Source: Pseudarthrobacter enclensis
Lineage (GTDB): Bacteria > Actinomycetota > Actinomycetes > Actinomycetales > Micrococcaceae
DNA: 64,000 bases
Assembly: GCF_001457025.1 (NCBI RefSeq)
Contig: NZ_KQ758602.1
Coordinates: 358,358-422,357 of the forward strand
Direction: 5' to 3'
This document shows, piece by piece, positions 45,323 to 53,860 of this stretch; within the stretch, counting starts at the first letter, position 1, and the number at the start of each line of letters is the position of its first letter. A model generated the notes under the pieces. It was given only the letters and a program-made list of their open reading frames with translations, searched no databases and was not told where the DNA came from. A program made the translations under genes and the position numbers.

Positions 45323-46351
45323 TTATTCTCCGGGAGGTACGGCCGTCGATTCGCGGACTACCAGCTTCGTGGCCAGTTCAACCCGACGGGAGTCCGGAAC
45401 CTCACCCCCGACCTGGCGCAGGATGATCCGGAGGGCCGCCCGGCCGATGTCCCGCAGAGGCTGTGCCACGGTGGTCAGCGCCGGAACGGACTCCTCCGCC
45501 TGCCGGATGCCATCGAATCCCACCACGCTGAGTTGCTGCGGAATCCGGACCTGCTGCCGGAGAGCTTCGGCGATCACACCCAAGGCGATGGTGTCGCTGG
45601 CGGCAACCACCGCTGTGGGCCGGGGATCGAGCAGCAGCAGGTCGCGGAGCCGCCGCGCGCCGTCGTCGGACCTGAACTCCCCCGCCAGGACGTACCGGTC
45701 CTCCGCGGCGATTCCCTGCGAGCGCAGCGCCGCAAGGTAGCCGTGCAGCCTGGCCTGGCTGCACTCCACCGCCTCGGGACCGCCCAAAAATGCTATGCGC
45801 CGGTGCCCCAGCGCAAGGAGGTGCGCCGTGGCGTCCTTGGCCCCGGCCCAGTCGGTGCAGCCGACGCTCACCACCTCCTCCGACGGCGGATTCAGGGGAT
45901 CGATGACCACCACGGGAACGCCGCGGCGGTGGAAGGCGTCCAGCGGCGCATCGCCGAAGGCCGAGGTCACCACGATCATTCCGCACCGCCCTTGGTCCAC
46001 GAGGCGCTGGGCACGCTGCTCCGGGTTGGGCGCTACCCCGCGCGAGCCCGTGCTGCTCAGCAGCACCTCCACGCCGCCGGCCGTGGCCGAGTCCATGATC
46101 CCGGCCAGCACCTCCGCCGTGTAGCCGGAGTTCAGGGAGTCAACCACCACCTCCACCACCGGAACCGCAGCGAGGGAGCGGCGGTGCTGCACCGGCGACC
46201 TGTAGCCCGACTCTTCCAGGATGGCCAGGACCCGCTTCCGGGTTTCAGCGGCTACATCCGTCCGGCCGTTGATCACCTTGGAGACGGTGGGAACCGAGAC
46301 GCCGGCCTGCCGGGCCACCGCCGAAAGCGTCAGCCTCCTGCCATTTTGCAT
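45323..46351 (-). CDS. LacI-family regulator of the ThuA operon
   Basis: The 342-aa protein has a LacI headpiece (LTLSAVARQAGVSVPTVSKVINGRTDVAAETRKRV), hinge and sugar-binding core (SVVGFDGIRQAEESVPALTTVAQPL). It is divergent from the Gfo/Idh-ThuA genes; two matching palindromes lie in the 122-base gap, one near each gene. It is therefore the likely local repressor, induced by the sugar or its oxidised product. AGGAAA precedes the start. Confidence 0.9.
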   Translation of the reverse strand: MQNGRRLTLSAVARQAGVSVPTVSKVINGRTDVAAETRKRVLAILEESGYRSPVQHRRSLAAVPVVEVVVDSLNSGYTAEVLAGIMDSATAGGVEVLLSSTGSRGVAPNPEQRAQRLVDQGRCGMIVVTSAFGDAPLDAFHRRGVPVVVIDPLNPPSEEVVSVGCTDWAGAKDATAHLLALGHRRIAFLGGPEAVECSQARLHGYLAALRSQGIAAEDRYVLAGEFRSDDGARRLRDLLLLDPRPTAVVAASDTIALGVIAEALRQQVRIPQQLSVVGFDGIRQAEESVPALTTVAQPLRDIGRAALRIILRQVGGEVPDSRRVELATKLVVRESTAVPPGE

Positions 46352-46367
46352 TCGGGTTTCCTATCGT

Positions 46368-46379
46368 CGAAAGTTTTCG
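46368..46379. promoter_or_regulatory. LacI-type operator 1 (CGAAAGTTTTCG)
   Basis: The arms CGAAA and TTTCG are exact complements around a 2-base centre. The site lies close upstream of the lacI start. Confidence 0.6.
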
Positions 46380-46392
46380 CTGACTGAAAGCC

Positions 46393-46422
46393 TTGACGCG
46401 CAAAGGGAAGCGCAAATAGCGT
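46393..46422 (+). promoter_or_regulatory. Promoter of the Gfo/Idh-ThuA operon
   Basis: TTGACG (46393-46398) and TAGCGT (46417-46422) are separated by 18 bases and lie between the two operators. Confidence 0.45.
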
Positions 46423-46443
46423 CAATGTATCCCGAAATAGTAC

Positions 46444-46455
46444 CGAAAAGTTTCG
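46444..46455. promoter_or_regulatory. LacI-type operator 2 (CGAAAAGTTTCG)
   Basis: Same CGAAA-NN-TTTCG design as operator 1, 76 bases apart centre to centre, between promoter and start codon of the sugar-oxidation operon. Two sites allow looping. Confidence 0.6.
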
Positions 46456-46473
46456 ATTTGCATAGAGGCACAT

Positions 46474-47532
46474 ATGGCTCACTCCACCCCGCTGCGCATC
46501 GGCATGGCGGGCTACGCCTTCATGGGCGCCGCACATTCTCACGCCTGGCGGACAGCCCCGCGATTCTTCGACCTCCCGCTGCGTCCTGAACTCACGGCGC
46601 TGGCCGGCAGGAATCCCGACGCCACGACAGCAGCGGCCGCCAGGCTGGGCTGGAGTTCCACCGAAACGGACTGGCGCCCCCTCATCGAGCGGGACGACAT
46701 CGACCTCATCGACATCTGCACTCCCGGCGATACGCACGCCGAGATTGCCATTGCCGCCCTGGAAGCCGGCAAGCACGTCCTGTGCGAAAAACCCCTGGCC
46801 AACACGGTGGAGGAGGCCGAACGCATGGCCGTCGCGGCACGGTCCGCCGCCACGCGCGGCGTCTTCGCCATGTGCGGCTACAGCTACCGCCGCACTCCGG
46901 CCCTGGCGTTGGCCAAGCGGATGGTGGACGGCGGCAGGCTGGGAACCATCCGCCACGTGCGCGCCCAATACCTCCAGGACTGGCTCAGCAATGAAAATAC
47001 GCCCATGACCTGGCGCCTGGACAAGTCCCGGTCCGGCTCCGGCGCTTTGGGCGACATCGGCGCCCACATCATCGACGCCGCCCAGTGGATCATCGGCAGG
47101 CAGGTCTCCGGAGTGTCGGCGCTCATGGAGACCTTCGTCCGGGAACGGCCCCTTGCCGGCAACCTTGTGGGCCTCGGCGGCCATGGAAAGCTCGACGCCG
47201 GGTCGCCCCGGGGTACGGTCACGGTGGACGACACGGCGATCTTCACGGCAAGGTTCGACGGCGGTCCGGTGGGGGTCTTCGAGGCCACCCGCTATGCGCT
47301 GGGGCGGCGGAACGCCATGCGCCTGGAGATCAACGGCAGCGAGGGGTCCCTCGCCTTCGACTTCGAGGACAACAACGTCCTGTCCTTCTACGACGCCGCG
47401 GAAGTGCCCGACGCCGGCTTCCGCAGGATCATCGTCACCGAACCCGAGCACCCCTACGCGGGCAACTGGTGGCCCACCGGGCACGGCCTCGGCTACGAGC
47501 ATGGATTCATCCACCAGGCCGTGGACCGGTGA
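46474..47532 (+). CDS. Gfo/Idh/MocA-family oxidoreductase, C-terminus lost by frameshift
   Basis: The 352-aa frame holds the Rossmann domain (RIGMAGYAFMGAAHSHAWR), the EKP motif (HVLCEKPLANTVEEA) and the catalytic-region GDIGAHIIDAAQWI. It ends abruptly at GFIHQAVDR. The next frame continues the family pattern as VTALAAGRQPEPSFDDALQVQR up to 47702, where its stop overlaps the ThuA start. One missing base near 47527-47529 (CGGTGACA where CTGGTGACA is expected) explains the break. The enzyme probably oxidises a sugar at C3 with NAD, together with ThuA and the second Gfo/Idh gene. Confidence 0.85.
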   Translation: MAHSTPLRIGMAGYAFMGAAHSHAWRTAPRFFDLPLRPELTALAGRNPDATTAAAARLGWSSTETDWRPLIERDDIDLIDICTPGDTHAEIAIAALEAGKHVLCEKPLANTVEEAERMAVAARSAATRGVFAMCGYSYRRTPALALAKRMVDGGRLGTIRHVRAQYLQDWLSNENTPMTWRLDKSRSGSGALGDIGAHIIDAAQWIIGRQVSGVSALMETFVRERPLAGNLVGLGGHGKLDAGSPRGTVTVDDTAIFTARFDGGPVGVFEATRYALGRRNAMRLEINGSEGSLAFDFEDNNVLSFYDAAEVPDAGFRRIIVTEPEHPYAGNWWPTGHGLGYEHGFIHQAVDR

Positions 47533-47702
47533 CAGCCCTCGCGGCCGGCCGCCAGCCCGAACCGTCCTTCGATGATGCCCTGCAGGTGCAGCGCGTCCTC
47601 GCAGCGGTGGAGACCAGTGCGGGCAATGAGTCCCACTGGCAGGAGATCCTCCACCCATCCCCGGCTTCCACTTCGTATGCACACGAAGGAATATCTGTAT
47701 GA
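47533..47702 (+). pseudogene. Out-of-frame C-terminal tail of the preceding Gfo/Idh gene
   Basis: Read one frame back, this segment encodes the missing family tail (ALAAGRQPEPSFDDALQVQR, then VLAAVETSAGNESHWQEI) and stops at 47700-47702 in an ATGA overlap with thuA. The intact coding quality argues for a very recent mutation, a sequencing error, or frameshifting. Confidence 0.7.
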
Positions 47703-48397
47703 CCGGCACAAAAAGCGCCCTGGTGGTCCGCGGCGGCTGGGACGGGCACCAGCCCGTCGAAGCAACGGACCTGTTCATCCCATTCCTCAAGGACCACGGG
47801 TACGACGTATGGATCGAGGAGTCTCCCAAGATCTATGCCGATGCGGACTACATGGCCGGCGTGGACCTCATTCTCCAATGCATGACCATGAGCACCATCG
47901 AAAAGGACGAGTTCGCGGGCCTTCGGGCCGCAGTTGAAAACGGCACAGGCCTGGCCGGATGGCACGGCGGGATTGCGGATTCGTACCGCAATACCTCTGA
48001 CTACCTGCACCTGATCGGCGGGCAGTTCGCCTGCCACCCAGGCAAGCACCCGGACGAGCGCCTCGGGGAGCAGGCGGACAACTACGTTCCGTACACGGTG
48101 AACATGCTCCCGGCCGCGGCAGACCACGCCATCACCCGCGGCATTTCCGACTTTGAGCTGGTCACCGAGCAGTACTGGGTGTTGGCCGATGACTACATCG
48201 ATGTCCTTGCCACCACCACGCAGAAGGTACGGCCCTGGGATCCGTGGCACCGCGAGGTCACCTCACCGGCCATCTGGACCCGCCAGTGGGGGGCGGGAAA
48301 GATCTTCGTCTGTACGCCCGGACACCGGGTGGAAATCCTGGAAGACAGCAACGTCCGCACCATCATCGAGAGGGGGCTGCTGTGGGCCAGCCGCTGA
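47699..48397 (+). CDS. ThuA-domain protein
   Basis: The 232-aa protein has the ThuA glutamine-amidotransferase-like fold: ALVVRGGWDGHQPVEATDLF, VDLILQCMTMSTIEKDEF, the LAGWHGGIADSYR turn and VRPWDPWHREVTSPAIWTRQWGAGKIFV. ThuA proteins act with Gfo/Idh oxidoreductases in disaccharide catabolism through 3-keto sugars. It is between two Gfo/Idh genes and overlaps both neighbours, so the three are one translational unit. Confidence 0.9.
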   Translation: MTGTKSALVVRGGWDGHQPVEATDLFIPFLKDHGYDVWIEESPKIYADADYMAGVDLILQCMTMSTIEKDEFAGLRAAVENGTGLAGWHGGIADSYRNTSDYLHLIGGQFACHPGKHPDERLGEQADNYVPYTVNMLPAAADHAITRGISDFELVTEQYWVLADDYIDVLATTTQKVRPWDPWHREVTSPAIWTRQWGAGKIFVCTPGHRVEILEDSNVRTIIERGLLWASR

Positions 48398-49503
48398 CCG
48401 CAGGCACCGCCATCACCGTCGGAATCATCGGCTGCGGCGCCATCAGTGCCCAGTACCTGGCGAGCTTCCGCCGCCTGCCGAACGTCCGGCTCACCGCCGT
48501 CGCGGACCTGGACCCGTCCCGCGCGCAGGCAGTGGCGGACTCCTGCGACGGCGTGCGCGCCGTGACGGTGGACGAACTGCTGGCCGATCCCGCCGTCGGC
48601 CTCGTTGTGAACCTCACCATCCCCGCGGCCCACGCGGACATCGCGCTCCAGGCCATTGCCGCCGGGAAGGCCGTGTACGGCGAAAAGCCGCTGGCGGCGG
48701 GCACCAAGGAGGCCCGGGAAGTCCTGGACGCTGCGACGGCGGCCGGAGTGGCCTTGGGATGCGCTCCGGACACGGTCCTGGGCACAGGAATCCAGACCGC
48801 GCGAAAGGCGATCGACGACGGCCTGATCGGCACGCCCATCGCCGCCACCGCCGTCATGGCCACGCCTGGCCACGAGCTGTGGCACCCCAACCCGGACTTC
48901 TACTACCAGCCCGGCGGTGGCCCCCTGCTGGATATGGGCCCGTACTACGTCACCGCGCTGGTGACCCTGCTGGGGCCGGTGGTCTCCGTCACCGGCACTG
49001 CCAGCCACACACGCACCAAACGCACCATCGGCTCCGGCCGGCGCGCCGGGGAGGTGATCCCCGTGGAGGTGGACTCACACGTCACCGGAACGCTCACGCA
49101 CGCCGGCGGCGCGGTGTCCACCCTGATGATGAGTTTCGACGCCGTCCGCACCAAGAGCCCCAACCTGGAGATCCATGGCGAGCGGGGCTCCCTGGTGGTC
49201 CCGGATCCGAACAGGTTCGACGGCGATGTGGAGCTTTTCGCGCTCGGCGCCACGCAGTGGGAGGTGCTGCCGGTCTCGGCGGGGTACCTGGACGCCGGAC
49301 GGGGCTTCGGGATTGCGGACCTGGCGGCCACCCTTCCCGGCACCGAGCCGCGCGCCGGGGGCGCGCTGGCCTTCCACATCCTGGACATCATGGAATCCAT
49401 GCTCGAATCCGCACGAACGGGTGTTTCGGTGCCGGTGCACAGCACGGCGCCCCGGCCGGCGCCCGTTCCACTGAGGGACGTCAGCCAGCAGGAAACCGCC
49501 TAG
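48382..49503 (+). CDS. Gfo/Idh/MocA-family oxidoreductase (second)
   Basis: The 373-aa enzyme has TVGIIGCGAISAQYLASFRRLPN, the EKP motif (AVYGEKPLAAGTKEA), and GGGPLLDMGPYYVTALVTLLG with the usual catalytic-domain Asp/Tyr. I chose GTG 48382 because GAGAGGGGG lies six bases upstream; it overlaps thuA by 16 bases. It probably works on the same sugar as the first oxidoreductase. Its stop codon overlaps that of the convergent GGDEF gene (CTAG). Confidence 0.9.
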   Translation: MGQPLTAGTAITVGIIGCGAISAQYLASFRRLPNVRLTAVADLDPSRAQAVADSCDGVRAVTVDELLADPAVGLVVNLTIPAAHADIALQAIAAGKAVYGEKPLAAGTKEAREVLDAATAAGVALGCAPDTVLGTGIQTARKAIDDGLIGTPIAATAVMATPGHELWHPNPDFYYQPGGGPLLDMGPYYVTALVTLLGPVVSVTGTASHTRTKRTIGSGRRAGEVIPVEVDSHVTGTLTHAGGAVSTLMMSFDAVRTKSPNLEIHGERGSLVVPDPNRFDGDVELFALGATQWEVLPVSAGYLDAGRGFGIADLAATLPGTEPRAGGALAFHILDIMESMLESARTGVSVPVHSTAPRPAPVPLRDVSQQETA

Positions 49504-50651
49504 ACCATCCCGTCGCTGCGGGCACTCCGGTTCCTGCCGAGCGATTTGGCCAGGTACAGCGCAGCGTCCGCCTCGGCGATGAGGTTGTCCACGTTGGAGG
49601 TCCCGGCGTCATAGGTGGCGATGCCGTAACTGGCGGTAGGCATCTCCACGCCGTCCGCACCGGAACCATCCGCCAACCGCCTGCTGATTTCACCGGCCAC
49701 AAGCTCGGCACGCTCGGCGCTTGCCCCCGGCATAAGGAGGACGAACTCCTCGCCGCCGTAGCGGCCCACCAAGTCAGTGGTCCGCACCGTGGCGGTGCAG
49801 GAATCGGCGAAGCGCCGCAATGCAGCGTCCCCCGCTGCGTGGCCGTACGTGTCGTTGACCGCCTTGAAGTGGTCCAGGTCGGCCAGGATGAGCGCGCCCG
49901 AAGCTCCGGTAATGGCACGGTCCGCCAACTGCTCGGCGGCCAGGTCCAGGAACGCCTTCCTGTTCAGCAGGCCCGTGAGGTCGTCCCGGGTCGCCACCAC
50001 GCGCAGCGCCCGCGTCTGCTGCTCACTGCTCAAGGCGGCCATGCTGAAGGACACCACCACCAGCAGGACCATGGTCACCAGGGTGGTCACCGCCGACCCG
50101 AACACGGTCACGAAGATGCGTCCGTCCTGGCCCTCCACCACGAAAGCCAGCCAGCGGAAGAAGTAGTAGACGGCGAGCCCCCCGGCCGAGACCGCCATGG
50201 GAATGCGGACCCGTGAATAACCGGGCTCCAACCGCCAGAGTTCCCGTGAGGCCAGGCCGATGCTGATGCTCATCGCGGCAAGGAACACAGCGCCGCCGGA
50301 CCAGGTGTTCGTAGCGGGGTGGTCCAGGATGGAGGCCACCAGGGTGGCCAGCGGCAAGCCCGTAAATGCCCACATCGGCGGCCGGATGGTGCGCAATGAC
50401 CGGGCACCGGCCCACACCGCGACACCGCCATGCACCAGCAGCACGTTGCCCAGCGGGTTGGCCCAGATCTGGTGGGGTGTTCCGTCCAGGAGGAAGCACC
50501 CCGAACCGCCCAGGAAAAAAATCAGCGCCAGGCACCACCAGCCGCTGTAAGGCGAGCGCGTAACACGGTAGGCCGAAAAGTAGAACAGGACCACCAGCAC
50601 CAGCGCCATCAACCCGAAGGCGATGCGAAGGGTCGTCGTATCCAGAACCAT
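49500..50651 (-). CDS. Membrane diguanylate cyclase (GGDEF)
   Basis: The 383-aa protein has six or seven hydrophobic helices in the first 210 residues and a C-terminal GGDEF domain with the active-site motif GRYGGEEFVLL. RTTD five residues before it is the RxxD product-inhibition site, so the enzyme should be active and feedback-regulated. It makes cyclic di-GMP in response to an unknown membrane signal. Start at ATG 50651 (MVLDTTTL), preceded by GGAAGAA. Confidence 0.92.
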   Translation of the reverse strand: MVLDTTTLRIAFGLMALVLVVLFYFSAYRVTRSPYSGWWCLALIFFLGGSGCFLLDGTPHQIWANPLGNVLLVHGGVAVWAGARSLRTIRPPMWAFTGLPLATLVASILDHPATNTWSGGAVFLAAMSISIGLASRELWRLEPGYSRVRIPMAVSAGGLAVYYFFRWLAFVVEGQDGRIFVTVFGSAVTTLVTMVLLVVVSFSMAALSSEQQTRALRVVATRDDLTGLLNRKAFLDLAAEQLADRAITGASGALILADLDHFKAVNDTYGHAAGDAALRRFADSCTATVRTTDLVGRYGGEEFVLLMPGASAERAELVAGEISRRLADGSGADGVEMPTASYGIATYDAGTSNVDNLIAEADAALYLAKSLGRNRSARSDGMV

Positions 50652-50813
50652 TTCTTCCGAAGTCCCCCCACCGCCGAACCGTGACCGCCCAAGTATCGCA
50701 CCGGATCCGGCACCGCGCACCAGCAGTCCAGGCCATGACGGACCCCTCAGGGCCCGGCTACTGTGGACTGGGGAACCGGCCCGCCGGCACACGCCACCAG
50801 AAAGGCCCCGAAA

Positions 50814-51050
50814 ATGCTCCTGCTCTTCGGCTTCAAGACGTCAGACAAGGCCCTCCCGGGCAAGCACGCAACCTGCTGGCGCTGCCACGCCTACGCCCAC
50901 CACACGCTGGTTGAACGGACCACCAAGTTCACCCTGTTCTTCATTCCCGTCCTCACGACGGCCAGGAAGTTCCACATCACCTGCACCAACTGCGGCTGCG
51001 TCTCTTCCATTTCGGGCCACCAGAAGCGCGCACTGGAACAACGGGGCTGA
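50814..51050 (+). CDS. Small zinc-ribbon protein
   Basis: The 78-aa protein has two Cys pairs, CWRC (about residue 21) and CTNC (about residue 57), separated by a hydrophobic FTLFFIPVLTTARKFHITC strand, a zinc-ribbon arrangement also seen in short actinobacterial proteins. AAAGG precedes ATG 50814. Function unknown; it lies between the GGDEF gene and the CNNM pair. Confidence 0.72.
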   Translation: MLLLFGFKTSDKALPGKHATCWRCHAYAHHTLVERTTKFTLFFIPVLTTARKFHITCTNCGCVSSISGHQKRALEQRG

Positions 51051-51175
51051 CGCTTCCGGGAACTTTCCGCCGTCCCGTAAAGTTGAACCCACTATGGACG
51101 ACCCTCCTTCACATATGCCCAGGCCCCTCTGCCACCTGACCGGACATCCGGCCAACACCGGAGAGGGGCGCCCCA

Positions 51176-52534
51176 ATGTATGAATGGATCATGCTCGGCA
51201 TCGGCCTTGTCCTGACTGTCGGCACCGGCTTCTTCGTCGCTTCCGAGTTCGCCCTGGTGAACCTGGACCGGCATGATCTCGAAGCCCGCCAGGCCCGCGG
51301 CGAGAAACGCCTCGGCCCCACCATCAAAGCCCTCAAGATCACGTCCACCCACCTGTCGGGTGCGCAACTGGGCATTACCCTGACCACGCTGCTGACGGGC
51401 TACACGTTCGAACCCGCCATCAGCCGGATGCTGAACGGCCCCCTGACCTCAGCGGGACTGCCGGAGGCCCTGGTTCCCGCCATCGGCTCCGTGGCCGGCA
51501 TCTTCCTGGCCACCATCTTTTCCATGGTGATCGGCGAACTGGTGCCCAAGAACTTCGCCCTGGCCCTGCCCCTGGCAACCGCCAAGGTGGTGGTGCCCTT
51601 CCAGGCGCTGTTCACCACCGTGTTCAAGCCCGTGATCCTGCTCTTCAATAACACCGCCAACAAGATCATCCGCGGGTTCGGCATCGAGCCCAAGGAAGAA
51701 CTCTCCGGCGCCCGCAGCGCGGAGGAGCTCAGCTCCCTGGTGCGCCGCTCCGCCGTCGAAGGCGTCCTGGACCTGGACCATGCCACCCTGCTGCACCGCA
51801 CGCTGCGCTTCTCTGAGCACAGCGCAGCGGACGTCATGACGCCGCGCGTGCGGATGACGGCGGTGGGAACCGCGGAAACGGCGGAGGACATTGTCCGCCT
51901 GGCCACCGCCACGGGCTACTCGCGCTTCCCGGTGATCGGCCGGGACCGGGACGACGTGGTAGGCGTGCTGCACGTGAAGCAGGCGTTCGCCGTGGCCCTG
52001 GGAGAGCGTTCCCGGACCACTGCCGGGGACGTGATGATCGAGCCGCTGCGCGTGCCAGAATCCATGGGCGTGGACACCCTCCTGAACCTGCTCCGCAAGC
52101 AGGGCCTGCAGGTGGCCATCGTCTCCGATGAGCACGGCGGCACCGCCGGAATCGTCACCCTCGAAGACCTCGTGGAGGAAATCGTGGGTGAGCTGGAGGA
52201 CGAGCACGACCGTGCCCGCGTGGGCGTGGTCCGTACCGGCCGCTCCATCACGTTCGACGCGGCCCTCCGCCCCGACGAGCTCCTGGACCGCACCGGCATC
52301 CGGGTGCCGGACGGCGAATACGACACCGTGGGCGGCTTCGTCACGGACCAGCTGGACCGGCTTCCCGAGCTGGGTGACGAGGTGAAGGTCGACGGCGGCA
52401 CGCTCCGGGTGGAGCGGGCGTCGGAAACCCGCGTGGAACGGCTGCGCTTCACGCCGGCCGAAACCGCTGACGCACCGCAAAGCCCGCACGACAGGATCGT
52501 TGACAACCTCACCCGGGAGCTGACCCATGAGTGA
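51176..52534 (+). CDS. CNNM/hemolysin-C-type membrane protein with CBS pair and CorC domain
   Basis: The 452-aa protein has an N-terminal DUF21/CNNM membrane domain (about 1-190; SEFALVNLDRHDLEARQARGEKRL, AQLGITLTTLLTGY, EPAISRML), two CBS domains (DVMTPRVRMTAVG; GDVMIEPLRVPESM, EHGGTAGIVTLEDLVEEIVGE) and a C-terminal CorC_HlyC domain. The family handles magnesium or cobalt efflux. It overlaps the next gene by 8 bases, indicating a paired complex. Confidence 0.9.
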   Translation: MYEWIMLGIGLVLTVGTGFFVASEFALVNLDRHDLEARQARGEKRLGPTIKALKITSTHLSGAQLGITLTTLLTGYTFEPAISRMLNGPLTSAGLPEALVPAIGSVAGIFLATIFSMVIGELVPKNFALALPLATAKVVVPFQALFTTVFKPVILLFNNTANKIIRGFGIEPKEELSGARSAEELSSLVRRSAVEGVLDLDHATLLHRTLRFSEHSAADVMTPRVRMTAVGTAETAEDIVRLATATGYSRFPVIGRDRDDVVGVLHVKQAFAVALGERSRTTAGDVMIEPLRVPESMGVDTLLNLLRKQGLQVAIVSDEHGGTAGIVTLEDLVEEIVGELEDEHDRARVGVVRTGRSITFDAALRPDELLDRTGIRVPDGEYDTVGGFVTDQLDRLPELGDEVKVDGGTLRVERASETRVERLRFTPAETADAPQSPHDRIVDNLTRELTHE

Positions 52535-53567
52535 ATATCTTCCCGGCATTATCTGGCTGGCCGTGCTCCTGGTGGTTAACGGCTTCTTCGTGGGCGCCGA
52601 GTTCGCGGTTATCTCCGCCCGCAGGTCACAGATTGAACCCAAGGCGGAGGCCGGAAGCAAGGCCGCCAAGACCACGTTGTGGGCCATGGAACACGCCACG
52701 CTCATGCTGGCCACCAGCCAGCTGGGCATCACGGTCTGCTCGCTGATCATCCTGAACGTTTCCGAACCGGCCATCCACCACCTGCTGGAAATCCCGCTGG
52801 GCCTGACGTCCCTGTCCTATGAGGCCATCAGCATCATCGCGTTCGCGGTGGCGCTCCTGCTGGTGACCTTCCTGCACGTGGTCCTGGGCGAGATGGTTCC
52901 CAAGAACATCTCGTTCTCGGTGCCCACCCGGGCGGCGCTGATCCTGGCGCCGCCGCTGGTCCTGGTGGCCCGGATTTTCAAGCCGGTGATCTGGAGCCTG
53001 AACGGCATCGCCAACGGCATCCTCCGCCTGTTCAAGGTGGAGCCGAAGGACGAGGCCACCAGTGCCTACACCCTGGACGAGGTGGCCAACATCGTGGAGC
53101 AGTCCACCCGCGACGGCATGCTCAAGGACACCACCGGTGCCCTGACGAACGCCTTCGAGTTCACCGCCAAGACGGTGGCGGACGTCCAGGTCCCGCTGGC
53201 GGACATGGTGCTGCTGCCCGAGACGTCCACTCCGGCGGACATCCAGCAGGCGGTGGCCAGGCACGGCTACTCCCGGTACATCCTCACCAACGGAGCGGGA
53301 GATCCTTCCGGCTACCTCCACCTCAAGGACGTCATGGACCTGACATCCGAGGCGAAGTTCACCCGGCCGGTCCCGGCCAAGCGCATCCGCAGGCTGGCGT
53401 CCTCGTTTGCCGGCGCCGAGCTGGAGGACGCCCTCGCGGCCATGCGCCGCAGCGGGTCCCACGTGGCCCGGGTGTTCGACGCGCACGGCGCCACCACGGG
53501 GATGCTCTTCCTCGAGGACATCATCGAGGAACTGGTGGGCGAGGTGCAGGACGCCACCAGCGCCTGA
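52527..53567 (+). CDS. CNNM/hemolysin-C-type membrane protein without CorC domain
   Basis: The 346-aa paralog has the same DUF21/CNNM domain (AEFAVISARRSQIEPKAEAG, SQLGITVCSLI) and CBS pair, but ends at MLFLEDIIEELVGEVQD and so lacks the CorC_HlyC domain of its neighbour. Such long-short pairs are common in actinobacteria and probably form a heteromer. A terminator follows. Confidence 0.9.
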   Translation: MSEYLPGIIWLAVLLVVNGFFVGAEFAVISARRSQIEPKAEAGSKAAKTTLWAMEHATLMLATSQLGITVCSLIILNVSEPAIHHLLEIPLGLTSLSYEAISIIAFAVALLLVTFLHVVLGEMVPKNISFSVPTRAALILAPPLVLVARIFKPVIWSLNGIANGILRLFKVEPKDEATSAYTLDEVANIVEQSTRDGMLKDTTGALTNAFEFTAKTVADVQVPLADMVLLPETSTPADIQQAVARHGYSRYILTNGAGDPSGYLHLKDVMDLTSEAKFTRPVPAKRIRRLASSFAGAELEDALAAMRRSGSHVARVFDAHGATTGMLFLEDIIEELVGEVQDATSA

Positions 53568-53592
53568 CCACAGCAGTCCGGCTGATCCGGGC

Positions 53593-53630
53593 AGGGGTGC
53601 GGTTCCCATCAGGGGGCCGCACCCCTTTTT
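53593..53630 (+). terminator. Terminator of the CNNM pair
   Basis: A perfect 10-bp stem (AGGGGTGCGG / CCGCACCCCT) with a 14-base loop ends in TTTTT. Confidence 0.9.
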
Positions 53631-53740
53631 CGTTCCGGACTATGGCCCCCAACTGCGGCTGCCGCTAGAGTGGGTCCCGGCCCCGCACTGCCGTTCCCGG
53701 CAGGATGACGGGGGCCGTCGAGGGAATGGAGGTGGTTTTG

Positions 53741-53821
53741 ATGACTGCAGCTGTCGCGCGCCCTGGGCGCCACGCTTACATCAACCCCATCCTTTCCCCC
53801 GTTTGCCCCTGCGCTGCCTGA
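53741..53821 (+). CDS. 26-aa peptide with Cys-rich end, candidate leader peptide
   Basis: The frame starts at ATG 53741 behind an excellent GGAGGTGG site (53729-53736) and encodes a 26-residue peptide with HAYINPILSPVCPCAA at its end. It stops 39 bases before rsgA. The combination of an ideal ribosome-binding site, tiny size and two Cys codons in the last five positions resembles amino-acid-responsive leader peptides. No clear terminator-type hairpin follows, so the mechanism is open. Confidence 0.5.
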   Translation: MTAAVARPGRHAYINPILSPVCPCAA

Positions 53822-53860
53822 CGCGCGCCGGGCACGGGGACATTCCCCGAGGTATCAACA

